From NCBI RefSeq assembly GCF_025362505.1, contig NZ_JANYGG010000092.1, forward strand, positions 1-33,330: a stretch of DNA of 33,330 nucleotides, given 5' to 3'. Shown in pieces: positions 15,539 to 23,385 of this stretch; the first letter of the stretch is position 1; each line of letters begins with the position of its first letter. Both the position numbers and the translations under genes were made by a program. The DNA is from Sphingomonas sp. (lineage in GTDB: Bacteria; Pseudomonadota; Alphaproteobacteria; Sphingomonadales; Sphingomonadaceae). The notes beneath the pieces are model-generated. The model had not been told where the DNA came from. It did no database searches and saw only the letters and a program-made list of their open reading frames with translations.

Positions 15539-16986
15539 GCCTTTCGCCCAAGCTCGCCCGACAGATATTTGTCGAGCGTCTGCTCAAACTGGCGGACCCG
15601 GATTTCCTGGTAATCGCCGAGATTGATCAGGCCATTCTTCGAACATTTAAGCCCGTCCTGGACGAACGGCAGGTTCGACATGTCCTGTTCGAACACGTCG
15701 CCCAGAATGCCGATTTCGGCGGCAGCGGTCCACGGCTCGTCGGGGCCGAGCAATTTCATCGGCACCCCGCGCGGGATCGGCTCGCCCTTTTTCACGCGGA
15801 CCAGGATGCGCACTTCCATCAGGCAGGTATCGACGGTCTTGCCGGGCCGCCAGCGATAAACGATGTTGGGCATAAAACCGCCCCATGGCGCGAAATTGGG
15901 GAAAACGTTATAGACCAGCCCGTCGAGCAGTTCCGCGTCGGTGGCATCCTCATGATCATAGCCGGTCTGGGCGGTGTAGCCCGCACGCATCGCCGTCCCC
16001 AGAGCTTTGCGCGCGCTGACCCCGGCGGGCACCTTGACCGCATAGGGATCGGCTTCGCCAGCCGGCTTTGGATCCTCGTAATTATCCGCTGAGCGGCCGT
16101 TGTATTTGACGAATTCGTCGACGATCCATTGCTCGGTCTTGCCGGCAGGATCGACGTGCGGCGACATCACCCCGAACGGCACCAGGTTGACGCTCACATG
16201 GTCGCCCCACGTCCAATAGGCCGAATTGCTGTCGCCGGTGAACGGCAAGATCTGGGGGTGGGTGATGACGGTGTGCCACGCTTCCATGAAGGCTTCCATC
16301 GTCACCTTCCAGTTGGCCGGGACCTCCTTGGCGACCCAGATGACGGTTGTGCATTCCTCGTGCCGCCAGCGTTTGAAATGGTCGGGCAAAGGCGCGAGAA
16401 ATTCCTCAAGAGTGGGCCCGCCCGGTTCTTCACGCAGAAAAATATAGCCGCCCCAGCGCGCCACTTCGGCCTCGGGTAAAGCCATCCTGTCAGGGGATAG
16501 ATGGCCGAAGTCCCAGGCGCACGGCATCGACCGGAAGCTGCCGTCCTTATTCCAGGAAAAGCCGTGGAAAGGGCAGGTGAACTGATCGGCGGCGCCATCC
16601 TCTGTGCGCAATTTGCGCCCACGGTGGAGGCAGACATTGTGGTGCGCGCGGACCGATCCGTCGTCCTGGCGGCTGACCAGATAGGAGCGCCCGGCGTTTT
16701 CGAACACGATATAGTCGCCGGCATCGGGCAGATCTTCGTCGCGCGCCGCGAATTGCCAGACATAGGGCCACATATGGGTGCGCTCGGCCTCGGCGAATGC
16801 CTCGCTGGTATATCGATCAGTGGTGAGCGTGTCTGAGCCGCGATAGTGATAACTTTCCTCGGTCAAGCAGGCCGGAGCCGGCCGCGAATCCTGCGCCATC
16901 AGCTCGGTCCAACTGATTCCCTCGCAGCGTGCCTGTCCGCCGTGATAAGGTCCGCCGCCGTTGATTTGCGGTTCTCTATCGGCCAT
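15535..16986 (-). CDS. Rieske non-heme iron oxygenase alpha subunit (first of three)
   Basis: A 483-residue oxygenase alpha subunit. The Rieske [2Fe-2S] ligands are Cys119-x-His121 and Cys138-x-x-His141 (CLHRG and CPFHGFSW). The mononuclear iron site follows NWKVTMEAFMEAWHTVITHP with His238 and His243; Glu235 occupies the bridging position where naphthalene-type enzymes have Asp. It would hydroxylate or dihydroxylate a ring or alicyclic substrate with O2 and electrons from a ferredoxin. It is longer than the other two, with an extra ~35 residues at the N terminus. ATG at 16986 follows GAGGAG; the longer upstream frame crosses the promoter and is rejected. It forms an operon with the ThuA-like gene and is divergent from three SDR genes, which could oxidise its product. 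Confidence 0.92.
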   Translation of the reverse strand: MADREPQINGGGPYHGGQARCEGISWTELMAQDSRPAPACLTEESYHYRGSDTLTTDRYTSEAFAEAERTHMWPYVWQFAARDEDLPDAGDYIVFENAGRSYLVSRQDDGSVRAHHNVCLHRGRKLRTEDGAADQFTCPFHGFSWNKDGSFRSMPCAWDFGHLSPDRMALPEAEVARWGGYIFLREEPGGPTLEEFLAPLPDHFKRWRHEECTTVIWVAKEVPANWKVTMEAFMEAWHTVITHPQILPFTGDSNSAYWTWGDHVSVNLVPFGVMSPHVDPAGKTEQWIVDEFVKYNGRSADNYEDPKPAGEADPYAVKVPAGVSARKALGTAMRAGYTAQTGYDHEDATDAELLDGLVYNVFPNFAPWGGFMPNIVYRWRPGKTVDTCLMEVRILVRVKKGEPIPRGVPMKLLGPDEPWTAAAEIGILGDVFEQDMSNLPFVQDGLKCSKNGLINLGDYQEIRVRQFEQTLDKYLSGELGRKA

Positions 16987-17122
16987 CGCCTGCTCCTCTT
17001 CCGATACTATTTTATTTGGCCCGACGGTGACCGCCGGCCCGGCCTGCGTCACCTTGCCGAAAGCATAGGTTACGCCCCTAAGATTATTCGCCAAACCATT
17101 TTCTTGTGCGCAGGAGAGAGCA
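16987..17122. promoter_or_regulatory. Divergent promoter region between Rieske oxygenase and SDR operon
   Basis: A 136-bp gap with a locally AT-rich segment (ACTATTTTATTTGG near 17005-17019), unusual for this DNA and a likely promoter area. An inverted pair GGTGAC (17026-17031) and GTCACC (17048-17053) is spaced 22 bp start to start, about two helical turns, which could be a dimeric operator. No further support is available. Confidence 0.4.
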
Positions 17123-17905
17123 TTGACCAACAGGTTGACGGGCAAGGTGGCACTGGTCACCGGCGGCACTAGCGGGATCGGCGCGGGCACGGTGCGGCGG
17201 CTGGCGGCCGAAGGCGCGGCAGTGGTGTTCACCGGGTCGAACGAGGCGGCGGCTCAGTCGGTTGAAGCCGATACCGGCGCGGTGTTCGCCGCCCACCGGG
17301 TCGAGGATGCGGCCGCCTGGCCGGCGCTGATGAGCGACATCATCGCCCGCTTCGGCCGGCTCGACATAGCCTTCGCCAACGCCGGCACCGAACACGGCGA
17401 CAGCAGCGTCGAAGACATCGCCATCGACGGCTGGAACCACGTTGTCGCCGTCAACCAGACCGGGATGATGCTGACCGTCCAACACGCGATTCGCGCGATG
17501 AAGCAGAATCCGGGCGGCGAGACCGGGTCGATCATCGTCAATTCGTCGATGAACGCCAACCGGGCGATGGGCAATTTCGTCGCTTATTCGGTAACCAAGG
17601 CGGCGGTGGTGGCACTGGTCAAATCGGCGGCGGTACATTGCGGCAATCGTGGCTACAAGATTCGGGTCAACGCGATCCTGCCGGGCGTTGTAGAGACTGC
17701 GATGATCCGCGGATTGATCGACGGCGCGGGCGACCCGGCCGCGGCGCGCGCCGCTTATGAAGGCATGTCGCCGTTCAAACGCATGGCCCATGTCGACGAG
17801 ATCGCCGGGCTAGTCGCCTATCTCGGCTCGGACGAAGCGGCGTTCGTATCGGGCAGCGAGTTCGTCATCGATGGCGCCACCACCGCCGGGATGATGGGGG
17901 TATGA
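17123..17905 (+). CDS. SDR-family oxidoreductase (first of three overlapping SDR genes)
   Basis: A 260-residue classical short-chain dehydrogenase/reductase. The cofactor motif is TGGTSGIG (13-20), with NAG at 86-88, Asn111, Ser142, Tyr155 and Lys159 in the normal spacing (SSMN and YSVTK). PG at the end of the catalytic domain (NAILPGVVET) is also present. The start is a TTG at 17123, with AGGAGAG seven bases upstream; no better ATG exists before the conserved fold. The stop overlaps the next SDR start (ATGA). It probably oxidises an alcohol or a cis-diol formed by the neighbouring divergent Rieske oxygenase; the substrate is unknown. Confidence 0.9.
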   Translation: MTNRLTGKVALVTGGTSGIGAGTVRRLAAEGAAVVFTGSNEAAAQSVEADTGAVFAAHRVEDAAAWPALMSDIIARFGRLDIAFANAGTEHGDSSVEDIAIDGWNHVVAVNQTGMMLTVQHAIRAMKQNPGGETGSIIVNSSMNANRAMGNFVAYSVTKAAVVALVKSAAVHCGNRGYKIRVNAILPGVVETAMIRGLIDGAGDPAAARAAYEGMSPFKRMAHVDEIAGLVAYLGSDEAAFVSGSEFVIDGATTAGMMGV

Positions 17906-18720
17906 GCGGCCTCGGCGCCCAGCGGCTTAATGGCAAGGTGGCGTTCGTCTCGGGCGGCCTGCGCGGCATCGGCCTCGCCTGTGTCGAGCGGTTCCTCGCC
18001 GAAGGGGCAAAGGTGGTGCTGTCCGACCTCGACGCGTCCGATGGCGACCTAGCAAGCGAGACGATGGCACGATTAGGTCAGGCAGCGAGCTATATTCAGG
18101 CCAATGTAACGCAGGAGGCCGACTGGCAGCGCGCTCGCGACATGGTTGGGCAGCGCCACGGCAAGCTCCACATTCTGGTCAACAACGCCGGCATCGACCT
18201 CACCGGCCCGGTCGAGAGCCTGTCGCTGGAGGGCTGGCGGCGGATCATGGATATCAACGTCGACGGGGTATTTCTGGGCGTCAAGACGTTCGTGCCGATG
18301 CTGGCGGCGAGCGGGGTCGATTTCCCCGGCGGCTCGTCGATCATCAACGTCAGCTCGATCATGGGGCTTGTCGGCTACACCGATACCTCGGGCTATAACG
18401 CCAGCAAGGGCGCGGTGCGGCTGTTCACAAAGTCGATCGCAATCGAGTTTGCGACCAAGAAAATGCCGATCCGCGCCAATTCGCTGCACCCTGGTTTTGT
18501 CGTCACGCCGCTGCTCAACCAAGGCTTTCAGCGATGGGTCGACAAGGGGTTCGCCGCCAAGCCGCAGGATCTGGTCGACATGGTGGCCGCACAGACCCCG
18601 ATGGGCCGCTTGGCCGAGCCGCGCGAGTTGGCGAGCGGCGCCTTCTTTCTCGCCAGCGAGGACAGTGCGTACATGACCGGCGCCGAGCTGGTCATGGACG
18701 GGGGATGGACCGCGCAATGA
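17902..18720 (+). CDS. SDR-family oxidoreductase (second of three overlapping SDR genes)
   Basis: A 272-residue classical SDR. Cofactor motif SGGLRGIG (17-24), Asp at the end of the second strand (LSDLDAS) suggesting NAD(H) preference, NNAG at 94-97, and the catalytic set Asn119, Ser152, Tyr165, Lys169 (YNASK). The C terminus TGAELVMDGGWTAQ is typical of 3-alpha/3-beta/7-alpha-hydroxysteroid and related dehydrogenases, but the family alone does not give the substrate. It overlaps its neighbours on both sides by four bases (ATGA), so the three SDRs are made together. Confidence 0.92.
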   Translation: MSGLGAQRLNGKVAFVSGGLRGIGLACVERFLAEGAKVVLSDLDASDGDLASETMARLGQAASYIQANVTQEADWQRARDMVGQRHGKLHILVNNAGIDLTGPVESLSLEGWRRIMDINVDGVFLGVKTFVPMLAASGVDFPGGSSIINVSSIMGLVGYTDTSGYNASKGAVRLFTKSIAIEFATKKMPIRANSLHPGFVVTPLLNQGFQRWVDKGFAAKPQDLVDMVAAQTPMGRLAEPRELASGAFFLASEDSAYMTGAELVMDGGWTAQ

Positions 18721-19493
18721 TTGGGCTCGAAAATGTCGTGGCGGTGGTCACCGGTGCGGCGGGCGGGATCGGCCGCGCGGTCGTCACGGCGATGAAGGAA
18801 GCGGGGGCGATTATCATCGCGACCGACCAGGTCGATGAGCCGGGCGAGTTCGGCGCCGACCATTATCTGCGCCACGATGTCGTCAATCCCGACGATTGGA
18901 AGGCGGTCGAGGCATTTGTGCGGGAGCGGTACGGACGGCTTGACGCTCTGGTCAATGTCGCCGCGATCTCGATCGTCGGCAAGATCGAGGACACGCCTCT
19001 CGCCGATTGGCATCGCGTCAACGCTATCAACGTCGACAGCATGATCATCGGCGTGCAGGCGCTGCTGCCGCTGCTGAAGGAAGGCGGCAAGGCACGGCGT
19101 GGCGGCGCGTCGATCGTCAACTTCTCCAGCGTTGGGGGACTGCGGGGCGCGGCCTTTAACGCCGCCTACTGCACCAGCAAGGCAGCGGTGACGATGCTGT
19201 CCAAGTGCATGGGCGCCGAGTTCGCCGCGCTCGGCTACAATATTCGCTGCAACAGCGTTCACCCGGGCGGGATCGAGACACCGATGCTGACCGGGATCAT
19301 GGATCGATATGTCGAGCTGGGCGCGGCGCCGGCGCGCGAAGCGGCCGAGGCGGGGATCGTGGCTGCCCACCCGATCGGGCGGATGGGGCGGCCTGACGAA
19401 ATGGGCGGCGGCGTGGTTTATCTTTGCTCGGACGCGGCCAGTTTCGTGACCTGCTCTGAATTTCTGATGGACGGCGGTTTTTCCCAGGTTTGA
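18717..19493 (+). CDS. SDR-family oxidoreductase (third of three overlapping SDR genes)
   Basis: A 258-residue classical SDR. The cofactor motif is TGAAGGIG (12-19), with Asp37 in ATDQVDE suggesting NAD(H). The usual NNAG is NVAA (80-83). Catalytic residues are Asn105, Ser138, Tyr151 and Lys155 (YCTSK), spaced normally. The C-terminal CSEFLMDGGFSQV is standard. ATG at 18717 overlaps the previous stop (ATGA); the longer open frame beginning at 18534 lies inside the second SDR and is an artefact. The next gene, a broken FAD dehydrogenase, follows 17 bp later and was probably the fourth member of this operon. Confidence 0.92.
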   Translation: MIGLENVVAVVTGAAGGIGRAVVTAMKEAGAIIIATDQVDEPGEFGADHYLRHDVVNPDDWKAVEAFVRERYGRLDALVNVAAISIVGKIEDTPLADWHRVNAINVDSMIIGVQALLPLLKEGGKARRGGASIVNFSSVGGLRGAAFNAAYCTSKAAVTMLSKCMGAEFAALGYNIRCNSVHPGGIETPMLTGIMDRYVELGAAPAREAAEAGIVAAHPIGRMGRPDEMGGGVVYLCSDAASFVTCSEFLMDGGFSQV

Positions 19494-19510
19494 TGCCGCG
19501 GGGGACTGAT

Positions 19511-20172
19511 ATGGCCAATCGTGATTATGACGTCGTCGTGCTCGGGTCGGGCGCGGCCGGTCTGACTGCGGCGCTGATCGCTGCCGATCATGGCGCCAAG
19601 GTCATGGTGGTCGAGAAAGGCGAGAAAGTCGGCGGCACCTCGGCCTGGTCGGGGGGCCAGATCTGGATCCCGTGCAACCCGCACCAGCAGGCGTTCGGCA
19701 AGCACGACAGCCGCGACAACGCGCCGACCGACCTCGCGTCGATGTCGAACGGCATGATCGACCCGGCGATGGCCGAAACCTAAGTCGATACCGGCCCGGA
19801 AATGGTCGCCTGTCTTGAGGGCAACAGCCCGGTCCAGTTCATGGCGGTGCCCGATTTTCCCGACTACCACCCCAAAAAGCCCGGCGCGCCATTGCGCGGC
19901 GGGCGAACTCTGGAATGCCCGGTCTATCCCAATGGCGAGCTGGGCGAGTGGAAGGACAAGGTCGAGACCTCGCCTTACTACTGGCCTCACTTCTATTTCA
20001 CCGTCGGCGAGACCTCGCTGGCGCAGGCGGTGCCCGACCCGCTCGACCCCGCCGAAATGCAACGCCGGTCCCCTATGGCGGCGGCGGGGGCACGCTGGGG
20101 CCGGGAATGGTGTTCGGCTATCTCGCCGGCAAGCATGCCGCCCAGCGCAACGCGACCGCCACGGCGCAGTGA
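19511..20172 (+). pseudogene. Broken FAD-dependent dehydrogenase (3-ketosteroid-dehydrogenase/fumarate-reductase-like)
   Basis: The N terminus is a clear flavoprotein: YDVVVLGSGAAGLTAALIAA, then VVEKGEKVGGTSAWSGGQIW. After 90 residues an in-frame TAA at 19781-19783 interrupts it, and the same frame continues at once with VDTGPEMVACLEGNSPVQF and further conserved sequence to about 20060. There the frame shifts and jumps to the C-terminal signature PYGGGGGTLGPGMVFGYLAG, ending at TGA 20170-20172. The full-length family is about 550-580 residues; only ~220 remain, so a nonsense change and an internal deletion of roughly 350 residues with loss of frame are both present. Intact relatives desaturate ketosteroid-like rings or reduce enones. 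It no longer encodes an active enzyme. Confidence 0.85.
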
Positions 20173-20218
20173 GCCCGCACAGCAGCTCGCCTGAACGTGC
20201 ATTAATCGCGCTGGACGA

Positions 20219-21538
20219 TCAGATCCGCGCGTGGACCATGTCGTCGAGCAGTTCGTGGAACCGCTGGACGCGCTTTTCCTGGTTGGACAAGATGCAGCCC
20301 TTGAACCCGCGCGAGTTTAATCCCTGCTGCTGGCTAGTGCCGATCGACAGGTCCTGATCGGCGACATAGCCCAGCGAAACGCCGTCGCCATAGCGTGAAT
20401 GCGAATGTTCGGCATGGGCCAAAGGCACCATCCCGACCGGGGTCATCACCTCGGCCATACCCGCGACCGGGGGCACCAGCACCCAATGCTGGAAGACGCA
20501 TTTTTCGGGATCAGTCGGGTGCGGTTCAGTGCGCAAGATCTGGCATTGTTCGGGCGACATGGTCAGCGTCAGGTTGGGGAACAGGGTGCAGTGGAAATAA
20601 TCGACCAGTTGTTGGTCGGTCATCTGTTCGTAATTCTTGTAGCCGCGCTCGGCGCCCAGCTTGCGCTTGGCGGCGATCACCGCCTCGCGAATGACGTGAG
20701 TGCGGCCCCGGTAGGCGGCCGGGTCGATCCCCCAGGCGGCGGCAATCTCGTCGAGCGGGGCCGGGACCTCGCCGCTGACATGGTCGGCGCGGGTGGTCGC
20801 CTGGTGGCCCTTCATCCACATTGCATTGTGGCCGCTGTCGTACATTTCGAACAATGTGTCGGGCAGGCCGTCGTTGATGAAGGTCGATAATTCGGGGTGG
20901 ATCGTCGGCAAATGGTAGCTCTCGTTGAAATTGTCGCGGATGATCTTCCAATTGAAATCGCAGTCGGCCGAGACGTTGAGCACTCTCACCCAATTGTCGA
21001 GGCCATAGCCGACCAGCCGTTCGGGGAAGGGCGCGAGCCAGTCGAGCAGCGGCTTGGCATCGGGGTCCATGCTCCAGAACACGAACGGGCCGAACGTCTC
21101 GCAGCGCAGTTCGGAAAGATGGACCTTGCCGCACGGGTTGCCGCCTGGGAAATCGTCGGGGTCCTGGACGTGCACCAAAGTGCCGTCCGTCGAAAATTGC
21201 CAGCCGTGATAGCTGCAGGTGAGGCGCGGCGCGCTGCCGACATCTCCCAGCACCAGCCGGTTGCCGCGATGCGGGCAGGCGTTGAAGAACGCCTTGATCG
21301 CGCCGTCGGCCTGGCGGACCATGACGATCGATTCCTTGCCGAAATTGTGGCGGATAAAGTCGCCTTCTTCCTCCAGTTCGGCCAGCACCCCGCCCAAGTG
21401 CCACACCCGCGGCCACAAATTTTTGCGTTCAAGCTCCATCCATTCCTTGCTGATGTAGCGCTCGGCGGTAATCGCGTCGCCGCGCACCGCCTGGTCATAA
21501 CCGGCGGCATAGCGCGACGGGGGGGAAACGGCGTTCAT
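20219..21538 (-). CDS. Rieske non-heme iron oxygenase alpha subunit (second of three)
   Basis: A 439-residue oxygenase alpha subunit. Rieske ligands are Cys88-x-His90 (CPHRG) and Cys108-x-x-His111 (CSYHGW). The catalytic iron motif is NWKIIRDNFNESYHLPTIHP with His209 and His214, and Glu206 as the likely bridge to the neighbouring subunit's Rieske centre. ATG at 21538 has AGGAG upstream; the longer frame to 21694 is unlike the family. It is more like ring-hydroxylating dioxygenases of the SRPBCC/large alpha-subunit class than ketosteroid hydroxylase KshA, but I cannot assign a substrate. No beta subunit is nearby. It lies downstream of the third Rieske gene on the same strand, after a short ORF and a broken isomerase, and is convergent with the SDR operon. 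Confidence 0.92.
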   Translation of the reverse strand: MNAVSPPSRYAAGYDQAVRGDAITAERYISKEWMELERKNLWPRVWHLGGVLAELEEEGDFIRHNFGKESIVMVRQADGAIKAFFNACPHRGNRLVLGDVGSAPRLTCSYHGWQFSTDGTLVHVQDPDDFPGGNPCGKVHLSELRCETFGPFVFWSMDPDAKPLLDWLAPFPERLVGYGLDNWVRVLNVSADCDFNWKIIRDNFNESYHLPTIHPELSTFINDGLPDTLFEMYDSGHNAMWMKGHQATTRADHVSGEVPAPLDEIAAAWGIDPAAYRGRTHVIREAVIAAKRKLGAERGYKNYEQMTDQQLVDYFHCTLFPNLTLTMSPEQCQILRTEPHPTDPEKCVFQHWVLVPPVAGMAEVMTPVGMVPLAHAEHSHSRYGDGVSLGYVADQDLSIGTSQQQGLNSRGFKGCILSNQEKRVQRFHELLDDMVHARI

Positions 21539-21623
21539 TCGACTCTCCTGAACGGCTCTCGGCCTTGGCTTCGCGAGAATGGGCAAGGCGTGAGCGTTTG
21601 GCCACTCGCCATTTGCGCAGGAT

Positions 21624-21785
21624 TCACCTCCAAGGCGGCCAGCGCAGCAAATCTTTGCGCAAAGCGGCCAAGAATTCCGACCAGGAGCGGTCATGATCCG
21701 GGTAAAGGCCGGGTGACGAATAGACGTTGAGATCGACCGCCCTATTGAGCGGGACGTGGGAGGAGAGAGCGACGGTGGCCGTCAC
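21624..21785 (-). CDS. Small ORF, 53 residues, possibly an internally deleted gene
   Basis: It starts with GTG at 21785, overlapping the stop of the broken isomerase-like gene (GTGA), the same coupling used by intact genes in this cluster. The product contains VDLNVYSSPGLYPDHDRSW and ends KDLLRWPPWR, which looks like a genuine protein C terminus rather than random sequence. I do not recognise it. The likely explanation is a gene that lost its middle, leaving the start and the end, as seen in its neighbours. It is also possible that it is a real small protein. Confidence 0.4.
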   Translation of the reverse strand: MTATVALSSHVPLNRAVDLNVYSSPGLYPDHDRSWSEFLAALRKDLLRWPPWR

Positions 21786-22081
21786 TGCACGTTCGCCAGC
21801 CAGCGGCGGGTGACCTCGGCCACGACGATGGCGCGCGCTTTGGGGTCAGGATATTTATCGCACAGTGACTTCGATCGCAATTCGATGCTCAGTGGCAGGC
21901 CCGGCGGCAGCGCGGATAGAGGTCGGCCAGCGCGGTGCGGGTGTCGCGCGTCGTTGCCGCCGTCCACTCTTTCGGTTCGACCCACAGCCCGACCGCGTCG
22001 CCCCCCCGCCACCGCCGCCGCGACCATCTCGAGCGGGCCATGGTCGGGCATCACTCCCGAGGCCAGTGAGATCGGATTCAC
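21782..22081 (-). pseudogene. Broken sugar phosphate isomerase/epimerase-like gene (TIM-barrel type)
   Basis: The start is GTG at 22081, overlapping the Rieske stop (GTGA), and reads NPISLASGVMPDHGPLEMVA as in xylose-isomerase-like/AP-endonuclease-2 family proteins. At a run of seven C (22001-22007, G on the coding strand) the frame is lost; dropping one base restores GGDAVGLWVEPKEWTAATTR. After about 20 more residues the sequence jumps to GLPLSIELRSKSLCDKYPDP and a normal-looking C terminus back in the first frame. About 100 residues remain of the ~280 expected, so a frameshift and an internal deletion of roughly 180 residues are inferred. The gene once followed the third Rieske oxygenase as a coupled partner. 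Confidence 0.7.
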
Positions 22082-23256
22082 AAAACCGGCTGGGGCAGGT
22101 CGGTGTCATCCTCCAGATACCAGTTGAGCCATTCATGGAAATATTGGTTGCCGCGCTCGTTGCGGCCGAACAGCAATTCGTCGTGGGCGCCGCTTTCGAG
22201 CCCCTTCTGAATCTCCATGCCGATGACATAATCCTCATTGTAGGTGACATCGCGGAAGAAGTTGATCGAGGCGTCGACCAGCGCCTGTTCCTCATCGTCC
22301 TTAGGCGGATCGCGGCGCAGATAATTGAGCACGGTGCGGTTGGTGCCCGGTGTCGGACCGGGGAACAGCTGCGCGATCTGGGTGATTTCGGGGGCGATGA
22401 ACGCCGACACATTGGGGAACAGGATGCGGACGAAATCGAATCCCTTGTTCTCCTGCTCGCCCCAGCTGGCCCGCGGCAGCGCGCGCAGCTGGTCGCTGAT
22501 CGTGCGGCTTGGAAAGCCTATCCGCATATGCGGTCCGAACGCCTCGTAATGCATCCGATTAGACGCGGTGCGCGGGTGGATGGTGTCGGGGTGCAGCACG
22601 GCGAAATGATAGCCTTCGAGATAGCCGTCGAACGCGATCTTCCAATTGGCCCCATGGATTTCGCGGCTACCCAAAAACGTCCAGTCGGCCAGACCCAGTG
22701 CCTCGAAATCGTCGAGAAAACCTCGATAGTAGGCATCGAGGTCGATCGGCGCATTGGGGGTCAGCACGGCAAAGATCATCCCGGCACGTTCTTCGCACGG
22801 CAATTCCTTCAACCCGCGCGCGCTCTTGTCTATCTCGCCAAAGCTGCTGGCCTCGGCCACCGCCAGCAACCTGCCGTCCTGGCCGTAGCTCCAGCCGTGA
22901 TATTTGCAGGTGAAGCGCGGGCAATTGCCATGACCTTCGCTGGCCACCGGAGCGCCGCGATGCGAACAGACATTGAGGAAGGCGCGCACCTTGCCAGCCT
23001 TGTCGCGGTTAATCAGCACCGGAAGGCCGGCGGCGTCCATCGCCTTGTAATCGCCGGGCCTGGGCAATTCGGCGGTGAACGCCAACATCAGTGGCAGTCG
23101 CTTGAAGACGAGGTCGATCTCCGCCCGCCACTGGTCGGGGTCGAGATAGCCGCGCACTGGCACGATCATCGGCTTGTCGGCCATGAAGGTGTGCTGGTTC
23201 TCGACATAGTCGAGCATCTGCTCGGCGACCTCACCGATCGTCTCCACGCGGCCCAT
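22078..23256 (-). CDS. Rieske non-heme iron oxygenase alpha subunit (third of three)
   Basis: A 392-residue oxygenase alpha subunit. Rieske ligands are Cys97-x-His99 (CSHRG) and Cys117-x-x-His120 (CKYHGW). The catalytic iron motif is NWKIAFDGYLEGYHFAVLHP with His217 and His222; Glu214 takes the bridging place. ATG at 23256 follows GAGGAGAG. The N-terminal ~60 residues (RGYLDPDQWRAEIDLVFKRL) match the leader helix of this oxygenase group. The stop overlaps the GTG of the broken isomerase-like gene. It shares little obvious sequence with the other two Rieske proteins outside the motifs, so the three probably act on different substrates or positions. It is divergent from the acyl-CoA ligase. Confidence 0.92.
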   Translation of the reverse strand: MGRVETIGEVAEQMLDYVENQHTFMADKPMIVPVRGYLDPDQWRAEIDLVFKRLPLMLAFTAELPRPGDYKAMDAAGLPVLINRDKAGKVRAFLNVCSHRGAPVASEGHGNCPRFTCKYHGWSYGQDGRLLAVAEASSFGEIDKSARGLKELPCEERAGMIFAVLTPNAPIDLDAYYRGFLDDFEALGLADWTFLGSREIHGANWKIAFDGYLEGYHFAVLHPDTIHPRTASNRMHYEAFGPHMRIGFPSRTISDQLRALPRASWGEQENKGFDFVRILFPNVSAFIAPEITQIAQLFPGPTPGTNRTVLNYLRRDPPKDDEEQALVDASINFFRDVTYNEDYVIGMEIQKGLESGAHDELLFGRNERGNQYFHEWLNWYLEDDTDLPQPVL

Positions 23257-23385
23257 CAGTCTCTCCTCACGCGTTCGTCATGACCATAGGACCACCGCCG
23301 CCGCGCGCGAGCAAGCTGGGACTGGTGACAGGTAGCTGTGATTTTGATCAATTGGACCCGGCGCAAACCGGGTTATCAGGGGGGG
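23257..23385. promoter_or_regulatory. Divergent promoter region between Rieske oxygenase and ligase
   Basis: The gap contains a short perfect inverted repeat, ACCCGG (23356-23361) and CCGGGT (23368-23373), close to the ligase ribosome site. The octamer TGATCAAT at 23346-23353 also occurs just before the ACAD start at 13634-13641. Either could be a regulator site or chance. Confidence 0.3.

Noticed and set aside
22001-22007. Programmed frameshifting at the homopolymer in the isomerase-like gene
   Set aside because: The gene also lacks most of its body through an internal deletion, so frameshifting would not restore a functional enzyme.
15535-23256. KshA-type 3-ketosteroid 9-alpha-hydroxylase among the three Rieske proteins
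   Set aside because: Only the generic Rieske and mononuclear iron motifs are visible, with no neighbouring KshB, KstD (only a broken relative) or HsaA-D genes; substrate assignment is not supportable.
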